Positions 56,831-64,000 of a stretch of DNA of 64,000 bases are shown here, piece after piece. The translations under genes were made by a program, and so were the position numbers. The number at the start of each line of letters is the position of its first letter. Position 1 is the stretch's first letter. Location: contig CM055868.1 of the NCBI GenBank assembly GCA_029582165.1, forward strand, positions 16,546,391 to 16,610,390. Direction: 5' to 3'. This DNA is from Portulaca oleracea. Lineage: Eukaryota; Streptophyta; Magnoliopsida; Caryophyllales; Portulacaceae. Under the pieces are notes generated by a model. That model was not told where the DNA came from. It was given only the letters and a program-made list of their open reading frames with translations, and made no database searches.

Positions 56831-57247
56831 CTCCCTCCGTTTTATTTTAATTGTCCAAAATATCGTCTTTGACTAAGAATTTCTTATAATATACTTTATC
56901 AAAAAGTTACAACGTTATATTCTTATGATTGTATTTTTCGTTATAAATCTAATGATGCTGTGTATACTCCCTCCGTTCCATATTAATTGTCCAAAATTTT
57001 GTCTTTGACTAAAAATTTCTTATAGTATATTTTATCAAAAAGCTACAACATTATATTCTTATGATAGTATTTTTCGCTACGAATCTAATGATGGTACTTT
57101 CATATATTAGAACATTGTATATGTTAAGAAATTAAGACGCCTCGGAACAATTAATATGGAACAGAAGGAGTACTTTCGTATACTAAAACATTGTATATGT
57201 TGAGAAATTAGTGATGCATCGGGACAATTAATATGGAACGGAAGGAG
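56831..57247. mobile_element. Stowaway-like MITE, outer, inside Harbinger copy B
   Basis: CTCCCTCCGTTTTATTTTAATTG ... CAATTAATATGGAACGGAAGGAG with TA on both sides. Comparing with Harbinger copy A shows the empty site (AGCTACTT.TTCAAAAT). Split by the inner copy. Confidence 0.87.
56967..57170. mobile_element. Stowaway-like MITE, inner, inside the outer Stowaway
   Basis: CTCCCTCCGTTCCATATTAA ... TTAATATGGAACAGAAGGAG, 204 bases, flanked by TA (56965-56966 and 57171-57172). Its body closely matches the two halves of the outer copy. Confidence 0.88.
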
Positions 57248-57995
57248 TACTTTTTCAAAATGACTTTTTAGAAATAGTTTTACAGAAACTGTTTCTCCCA
57301 AAAATTTTAAGTGTTTGGTAATGCGTAGGAGTATTATTGAAGTGCTTCTTAAAAGTATAAACGATTAATTAGTTTTTGATCACTTATAGATACTCATTTT
57401 TGCTACTTTAAAACCCCATAAATTGAGTATTAATTAGATTCTTTTTTTTTTTCATTTTTCACAATTTATAATACACATTTAATTTACCTCGTTATATGAT
57501 TTTATTTTCTATTTAAAAAAAATACATATAGTGGTTCTCCTCCAAAAATTTGTGTAATTTATGGAAAATAATTAAATTTAACTCTATATAAGTAATAAGA
57601 TCTTGTTATCAAACATTACCTATTTTATATTGATAAACATGAAAATTTAAAATCAATTATTACAAGAAAATAGACCTTCCTCACCAGAAATTAGAAATAT
57701 CGTAAAAATAAAAACATGAAAATATATTTTCATTAATAGGAAGGTTCAAAGATATTTGTTGAAGTTTTTTTTTTTGTTCCCTTACTTTCTAAGTAGTACT
57801 CAACAAACAAGAAATTAGAAGTTACAAAATGTAGCTTCAACTTCTAGGAGACTTCGGAGCTAATTTGAGCTTCTATAAAGTTGGAAACTATTTTATAGAA
57901 TATCCTTTTTTGGTCTAATTTCTACTTTCTCTATTAAAACGCTACAAAAGAGCTTGGCCAAACATACACTTAATTTTTTCAGACCAAGTCCCAAC

Positions 57996-57996
57996 T

Positions 57997-58027
<31 letters not shown>

Positions 58028-58034
58028 GGGGGGG
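57996..58034. repeat. Composite homopolymer T(11)G(28)
   Basis: Eleven T followed by 28 G, then TGGGGG. The longest of the homopolymer junctions in the window. Confidence 0.9.
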
Positions 58035-58059
58035 TGGGGGTTGGTGTGAAGGATTTAAG

Positions 58060-58590
58060 ATACTGCAAAATGGCTCTTTTGGGTTAGTGGCTTTGGAGAT
58101 TTATGATTGAAAAGGACAATCTATGGAGGAAGGCGAGTACAATTAAATATGTGCTAAGGGGAGCTTGAATCATTGCATCATTTATTGCTACATTGTTCCT
58201 TTGCTAGGTCACTTTGGGAGTTAGCTTTGGGTGCCTAGGTGTTGCTTGGGTTGTTTCTTATTAAATTAGAAGTCATCTTGTTTAGGAGGGTGTTTTTGGT
58301 AGGAAACTGTAGAAGAAGAACGCCATGATTATCTCATATGTAATTATTTTGAGTATTTAGAGAGAATGGAACCAAAGGGTTTTCGAAGGAGTTGGAACTC
58401 CTTTTCGGTGCTTGAAAGACAATTCTATCAAGTCTTTCTTCTTTTGAGTCGATGAGAAGTTTAACTTTTCCTCTTTCGAAATAGTAGATTTTGTGGATAG
58501 TCTATATTTGGATGTACATAACTTTGTGGGATGGTTTCTAACTAGCTGCTCTTTCCTTCCTAAATATTACTATATCTATTGTTCCTATAA
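58060..58590 (+). mobile_element. LINE 3' tail (family A), degenerate
   Basis: Close relative of 49558-50140: words for LGCLGVAW, FGRK, NQRVFEGVGTPF and [11 protein letters not shown] are readable with stops. Ends near TATATCTATTGTTCCTAT. Confidence 0.75.
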
Positions 58591-58655
58591 ATAAGAATAG
58601 TTGAGCAACTGTAATAAATTCCTTTTTGCTTGGGTTGGATATAAGTAGCGTCAAG

Positions 58656-58821
58656 CAAGGTTGTTAAAATCGGGATCCTAACTCGAAACTATGGGGATGT
58701 TAGGATCGAAATTTAGCCCATGTAGGATCGTGGATCGTGTCTAAATAGTAGAATCGTATCGACGATTTTGGACCATAAAATCGTAGGATCGTAAATTAGG
58801 ATCGGGATTTTAATAACTATG
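58656..58821. mobile_element. hAT-like MITE with 8-base target duplication
   Basis: Ends CAAGGTTGTTAAAATCGGG and CCCGATTTTAATAACTATG (inverted). Flanks GCGTCAAG (58648-58655) and GTGTCAAG (58822-58829), one mismatch. The interior is rich in ATCGTAGGATCG words. Confidence 0.75.
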
Positions 58822-59075
58822 GTGTCAAGTAAAATCTATAAATATACCCTAAAACATAAGTAGCTAAGGGAGTTTTTAAGCTAAATGAAAGAATGTGAAA
58901 GGTTTGGTTACTGGTAACCTAACTCCAAATTTAGGTAACTTACAAATCATAAATACCATTAAAAACGAGTTACATTTTAGTTATAGTCAAAATAGACACA
59001 TTTAATGTGTTATGGCCATGAGACTAAATAAAACCAATAAAAATGTTAAATATGTTTGAAGCATTGCAATTTATT

Positions 59076-59221
59076 AGGTGCTTCTGGAGTATGTGCTCCA
59101 GATTCTACAATTGTTCACCGATATATATTAGTTTGTTCACTCTTATTATTATGATAGTTCACTTTTATTATGATGATTGTTCTCTCGCAAATAACTGAAA
59201 CACATGCTCCAGGTGCATCTA
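59076..59221. mobile_element. Small inverted-repeat MITE
   Basis: AGGTGCTTCTGGAGTATGTG ... CACATGCTCCAGGTGCATCT. The interior holds GTTCACTCTTATTATTATG-type repeats. A related copy lies at 61735-61925. Confidence 0.65.
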
Positions 59222-59288
59222 ATATATTCAACATTGAAAAATTCGCTAATTAAAAAGAATATTCTACAATTAACTCCAAATCTACTTA

Positions 59289-59488
59289 GGGTGTGTTTGG
59301 TTGGGACGAAACTCATTTTCTGGAAAATAATTTTCCCATTTTTCGGTGTTTGGTGACCGGAAAATGGTTTGGAAAATGGAGAAAACCATTTTCCAAGAAA
59401 ATGATTTGCCCCCACCCCTTTGTAAATTATTTTGGAAAATCATTTTTTTTGACTTCAACCTAATGAAAACATTCTCCATCTCTCCCCT

Positions 59489-59584
<96 letters not shown>

Positions 59585-59813
59585 TTCTCTCTCTTCACTA
59601 CTCTCCCTTATACACCTGTTTTAATATTTCACTCTCTCTCTCTCTCTCACATGCATTTTAATCTCTATCTCTTTATTGTCAAACAAGTGAAAATCATTTT
59701 CCTGTGTACCAAACACGGAAAAATATCAAATGAAAATTCATTTTCTAAGAAAATCATTTTACAAGGTAAACCATTTTCCTAGAAAACAGTTTTCCTTTGC
59801 ACCAAATACACCC
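59289..59813. mobile_element. Tourist-like (PIF/Harbinger) MITE
   Basis: GGGTGTGTTTGGTTGGGACG ... CACCAAATACACCC with TTA at 59286-59288 and 59814-59816. Inner inverted words GGAAAATGGTTT/AAACCATTTTCC. Expanded by a CT microsatellite. Confidence 0.85.
59490..59580. repeat. (CT)n microsatellite inside the Tourist-like MITE
   Basis: About 45 CT units. More CT repeats follow at 59632-59648. Confidence 0.95.
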
Positions 59814-59816
59814 TTA

Positions 59817-61680
59817 GTGTCTTTGGATAATAAAGGACCGGTTTACATCATTAGTCACACAATACTCACAATCATAACAAAACTTAATGGTTAATAATCT
59901 TAAACTTTGAAGTATAGGTATATTATTCAAGATTTTCTATAGCTATCTTCAAACATAATCTTTTTTTGTTTTGTTTTTTGCAAACTAAAATTGAAGTTAT
60001 ATAATTTGATCACTCATCTTTCACAGTTATTGCTAAATTTAACAAAAAATTATCAACTTGACATTGCACGGGTTGCACAACTAGTTTTTATATCTTAATC
60101 AATATAATCGGTCCAGATTTCAACCCTTGTGATGCATTAAGATGTTCAAATCCTTAAACTCTCCTTAACTTTTGGGATGGCCCCCTAATCCTTTTATGGT
60201 GAGTAGCAGCAAGCTCTGATTGCTCTGGCATGTGCCCTGACTCCAAACCTGATACGGTTTGATGAAGCCTCTCATGTCCCACTTGATCCTACTAATAACC
60301 TTTTTTCATATGTCCCAACTTTCATGCACTGTTAGTAATTACACAAGGGCACATTAAGGGTTTATATTAGGTTTTCTCTAGCTTTGAAATGCACTTAGTC
60401 TTTGTCTATGTCCATATTTGAATAGTTGATTTATCTCCCTCATTACACCTTCGTTGCTTATTTTCCATGGAATGGTAGGTAGCAAATGATTTTTTTTCTA
60501 ATTTTTTTTTAAAAATCTTGGGTCAATTGAAACCAGTCTCCAAATTGCGAAATTTACGGGTAAACTCCCACATCATGACCCCTCCATACCCCCCCATGTG
60601 GCAGGACTTTGGAGTATTGGTTTTGATTTTGGTTATCGTAAGCTGCGTCTCTTATAAATTGTAAGGGAAGTCGCTGGAAGCTGGCCTCCTTTGACTTTGT
60701 CTTACAGTTTTCTGCACTCTAGTGCAAAAGTTGGTCCTGTATCTGGCAGTTTAACCGTCCCTAAGCAGCTAAAACTTGCCATATGCATGCGTGGTTGATA
60801 AAAAACTATGAAAAAACAGCCCGATCTATTCATGCTTTTCATAGCTACCACTTACCATCATGTTTATCTGGTTATGATTATCTGACTGTGGCCTCTGTGT
60901 AACAGGCGACATATGCGTTGAGGGAGTTTGGATTACATTTTTTTGGTTGCTGTTGGAGTAGCCTCGGCCGCCACTTGCATTTATTCTAGTCCATGGTTGC
61001 CAAGCAACATCAAATTTGTTGGTTCCTATAAACAAAACAGGGAGAGATATTTTGTATAGAGCTATTTTGTTGAATTCTCACTTTGTTGTTCGGCAATTCG
61101 ACAATCACGTTGGAATGTATTGGGCCTCCTTTCTGGGATGCCAAGGATGTCACCTGGGCTTTCTGTTTCTATCTCAATTCAACCATTGTCATCGTCATAG
61201 TCACTCTTTTTTTTTTTCCGATTGTTTAAAGTCAAAAAAGTTGATAGATAATGGGTAATGTCATAGCTGTTTTTGACTGATTTGAATTCTATAATTGGAA
61301 GCATGATTTTGAGAAACGAGAACTTCTAAGCACCAACATTGTTTGGTCATGTTTAGCAATATTGATTGTTTAGGTTTTTATTAGGTCATAAATGTATGCA
61401 TGGTTGAAGAAAATGTATTCAATAGATTTAACTATTGACTTGATTATGATTCAAGGAAATGTAGATAATTTTTTTATTACATAGAAGCAGTGACAGTTAT
61501 ATTTAACCAAATAACTAAACAATGTTTCTTTGAAGATCCAATGTTAATTGTAATATCTTTTAGCAAGATTTCTGGAAAACTTGAACATTTGTCAAAATAT
61601 TGATTCATAGTCAAACTAGCTTAGTTGATCCCCCCGCCCCTCCCCAAAAAAAAAAGCCACGCTAGCTTAACCAATATGTT
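59817..61680. other. Intergenic stretch, possible decayed gene fragments
   Basis: No complete gene. A plus-strand piece at about 60208-60335 reads QQALIALACALTPNLIRFDE then ASHVPLDPTNNLF with balanced amino-acid use. Open pieces at 60715-60800 (SSAKVGPVSGSLTVPKQLK) and 60905-60985 (ATYALREFGLHFFG) also look protein-like. I do not recognise them and splice sites are not convincing. The rest is AT-rich. Confidence 0.25.
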
Positions 61681-61734
61681 TATCAATTAGTATTTTAATT
61701 TGGGCAAAAGGGTTGCCCTCATTAGTCACTCATA

Positions 61735-61925
61735 TCAATATGTATCACATGCACACAGAAAATGTGCTTCCAAATGTTACAAATGAACAATTATAACAAT
61801 AAAAGTGAACAATCATAATAATAAGAGTGAACAATCATAATATTTGGTGAACAAAAGTGAACAAGTATAATAACAAGAGTGAACAATCGTAGTATTTGGA
61901 GCACATGCTCTAGGTACATCTATTA
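61735..61925. repeat. Repeat related to the MITE at 59076, with GTGAACAATCATAATA units
   Basis: Four GTGAACAA-containing units in a row, ending GGAGCACATGCTCTAGGTACATCTA, which matches one end of the 59076 element in inverted sense. Left end unclear. Confidence 0.5.
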
Positions 61926-62214
61926 AATTACACACTCGGACATTATTGCCAAATAGGCAAATATAATAGGCAAATATGGAGCTAGTCCCGTCAACGTTTC
62001 TCTTTCAAAAATACTCAGATGTTTTTAATAGTTTTAAAAATACTCACATATAATAATTACTTTTTATACGATTCTTAGAGATGGTAGGAAAAAAAATCAA
62101 AATTACAGAAATGATAGGACGGTAAAAAAAAAATCAAAAACTCTTCACAATGTGAGTGTAGGACATAATGGACGAATCTAATTGGTATAGTTCCACCAAT
62201 TTTTCTAGAGGAGA

Positions 62215-62853
62215 ATAGAGAAGCGTCGGAGAAAAATGAAGTCGAACAAGGCGATGGATCTTGACGGGATTCGTGTGGAGGAGTGGAAGTACTTAGGAAA
62301 GGAGGGTGAGCTCTGGTTGACCGGCCTATTGAACGATATTCTTACGATGGCTAGAATGCCATATGAGTGGAGAGTAGTGTAGTTTTCCCAGAACACGGGA
62401 GGCGTTTAGTGTTGCAACAATTACAAAAAGATTAAGCTCATAAGTCACACAATAGGCTGAGAGAGGTTGAGCACGTGTCTGAGAACCAGTTTGGTTTCAT
62501 GCCGGGAAGGTACAAAAATAGAAGTTATTCATCTTATACATTGTCTTATTGAGAAGTATTGGGAAAGTAGGAAGGATCTTCATATGGTGCTTATTGATAA
62601 AGAGAAAGCTTACAACAAGGTTTCTAGGGAAGTTATATAGGAGTGCTTGGAGGCACAAGGGATGCCGTATCCAAATATTTGAGTTGTTAAACACACGTAT
62701 GAAAATGTTAGAACCAGTGTTTGTACGATGATGAGAATCACATGAGAATTTCCAGTTGATATTCGGTTACATCAAATGTCTGCACTTAGCCCGATTCTTT
62801 TTATTTTGGCGATGGACGAACTAAGTGCATCCAGGACGAGTTACCATGGAGTA
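62215..62853 (+). pseudogene. RTE-type reverse transcriptase fragment, interrupted
   Basis: The plus-strand reading with stops gives MKSNKAMDLDGIRVEEWKYL, NDILTMARMPYEWR, VSENQFGFMPGR, IEKYWESRKDLHMVLIDKEK, LHQMSALSPILFILAMDELS. This is the RT fingers/palm of plant RTE elements, before the FADD box. It is cut at 62853 by the LTR element. Several stops; inactive. Confidence 0.82.
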
Positions 62854-63822
62854 TGATGCATAATGGACCAAGGGTTGATCACATTACACACAATCTAAGG
62901 ATCTTTAAAAACGAAGATAGGAATCTCCCTTCTCAAAGTTCCAAAGAACCAAAAATGGAACAGAAATGGATGAAAAAGGATGGAAAGAACTATGAAAGAT
63001 GATTACCCAACGAATGGAAATGATGAACGAATGGTTGAACGGATGATGAACGAATGATGAATAATGTTTGAACGTCACTTTGATGAATGTTTGGCGTTTG
63101 ATTGAAGAACGAATGCACCTTGAACAATCACAAGTCGTTTGATTCTTGAAAGAACACTCAAAGTTGGATGAATGTAGATGAACGTTTGAATGGATGAATG
63201 AATGATGATAATGGCTTTGAAGATTCTTGGAGGATACAACCACACCACCTTCAAGAGACCTTCAATTCCTTCCTATCACCACCAAGGACGCCAACCTTGT
63301 ATAGAAGAAGGGGATAGTTTCGTCCTCCCTCAAGAGAAACGAAGAGAAACTAGCACAAAGCTAGAGAAACAACACATGTATTTGATTGTATTTGATATAT
63401 GATTGAATGATGATACAAGGCACCCTAAGGGGTCTATTTATACTAGTAGAGGCCCCCTTAGGCGTGTGAAATGAAAGAAAATACAACCTTCTAGCTTACA
63501 TCATCCTATACACATGATTACATCATAAAGAAACAAATGAACTAAGCTAGATTACAAATGATGATAACTTGCTCAATACTTAACCAAATCTAAAGATTCT
63601 TGAACCCTTGGAAAGCTCTTGGAATGTAGATTAATCCACTCTATGACACCTTCCATGATAGCTTGATGGTTCTTGAGTTAAGGAGCAAATTACTTAAGTA
63701 CCCTTGTAGATTCCTTCCAAAGTAGAAAGATATGTAAGAGATGTGAGCTCTTCTTCCATGTAGGTGAGTATTTAATGTTTCTCTAGTTGACCTTGATGTA
63801 TATGGCCATCAAATATACATCA
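62854..63822 (-). repeat. 3' LTR of the second gag-protease-type element
   Basis: 969 bases, longer and clearly diverged from the LTRs at 23528/26635 but with the same start, nine-base loop and TTATGCATCA end. A TATAAATA box on the minus strand (about 63441-63434) matches the promoter position of the other copy. Confidence 0.83.
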
Positions 63823-63871
63823 TACTCCCCTGGTTGAAAAAGTTTGTCCTCAAACTTGGAGCATCACTCTT

Positions 63872-64000
63872 TTACTCGCCTTCTTCACAAAAATCACAAC
63901 CTTTCTTCTTAAAGGCTTTGAAATCGTCATATATCCCTTTGATGAACTTCTTCATCTTTCTCCCAAGTAATCCATGGGCACTACAAGACTTGGATCCTCG
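63872..64000 (-). CDS. C-terminal end of gag-protease protein, partial
   Basis: The minus-strand reading ends KKFIKGIYDDFKAFKKK, then a few different residues and a stop at 63872. It is almost identical to the lysine-rich tail of the element at 24626-26592, though a small insertion changes the last ten residues. The rest of the protein is outside the window. Confidence 0.75.
   Translation of the reverse strand, partial: RGSKSCSAHGLLGRKMKKFIKGIYDDFKAFKKKGCDFCEEGE

Larger units (their letters stand above)
56808..57969. mobile_element. PIF/Harbinger-like MITE (copy B)
   Basis: Ends GGGTGTGTTTGGCTAAGCT and AGCTTGGCCAAACATACAC; TTA duplications at 56805-56807 and 57970-57972. Same family as 41959-42751 in opposite orientation. 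Enlarged by two Stowaway-like insertions. Confidence 0.83.
62854..64000 (-). mobile_element. Second gag-protease-type LTR element, minus strand, runs off the window
   Basis: 3' LTR at 62854-63822 (minus strand TGATGTATATTTGATGG...TTATGCATCA), preceded in element sense by CAACCAGGGGAGTA and by the end of a gag-type ORF at 63872-64000. All of this matches the junction at 26500-26680. The element is inserted in an RTE reverse transcriptase. Its 5' part lies beyond 64000. Confidence 0.85.

Noticed and set aside
59346..59624. 92-aa plus-strand open frame
   Set aside because: Runs through the CT microsatellite of a Tourist-like MITE.

Overview
This is nuclear DNA from a flowering plant, almost certainly a eudicot. 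It has one intron-containing plant gene with GT-AG introns set in a dense field of plant retrotransposons and miniature DNA transposons, and no bacterial-style operons. I cannot name the species; an asterid is possible but unproven.

The one clear host gene runs from 37864 to 55509 on the + strand. It encodes the bifunctional shikimate-pathway enzyme 3-dehydroquinate dehydratase/shikimate dehydrogenase (DHQ-SDH). All ten exons can be assembled with canonical splice sites into a 536-residue protein with both sets of catalytic residues. Its introns, notably intron 3 (6.9 kb), intron 6 and intron 7 (2.5 kb each), are swollen by truncated LINE tails, an RTE element, a Harbinger-type MITE and a foldback MITE.

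Left part (1-12607): a probable minus-strand long LTR (about 1745-4959), a decayed Myb/NAM-associated pseudogene of the PIF/Harbinger ORF1 type (5090-6323), a repeat studded with short palindromes of the AATCCNCGCGGATT kind (6580-8510), a TIR element carrying a small ORF (8999-10010), a copia-like solo LTR (10465-11134) and nested MITEs (11511-12607).

Middle (12608-37500): a Ty3/gypsy Tekay-type chromovirus with a 5-base target duplication (12608-21010), similar LTRs but wrecked coding capacity. A short Ty3/gypsy-like element with LTRs, gag and protease only follows (23528-27479, duplication ACATT), inserted in older LTR-like DNA. Then come a degenerate minus-strand L1-type LINE (30470-36345) and the 3' end of a plus-strand LINE with an RNase H domain (36350-37500).

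Right part (55510-64000): nested foldback MITEs with 9-10 base target duplications, a Stowaway inside a Stowaway inside a Harbinger MITE, LINE tails, a hAT-like MITE, a Tourist-like MITE, and an RTE reverse transcriptase interrupted by a second copy of the gag-protease-only family that runs off the window.

The most unusual signals are: the gag-protease family, whose LTRs start with a hairpin showing two compensatory base changes between copies; the palindrome-rich repeat; and the three-level transposon nests. No CRISPR array, tRNA or rRNA gene was found.
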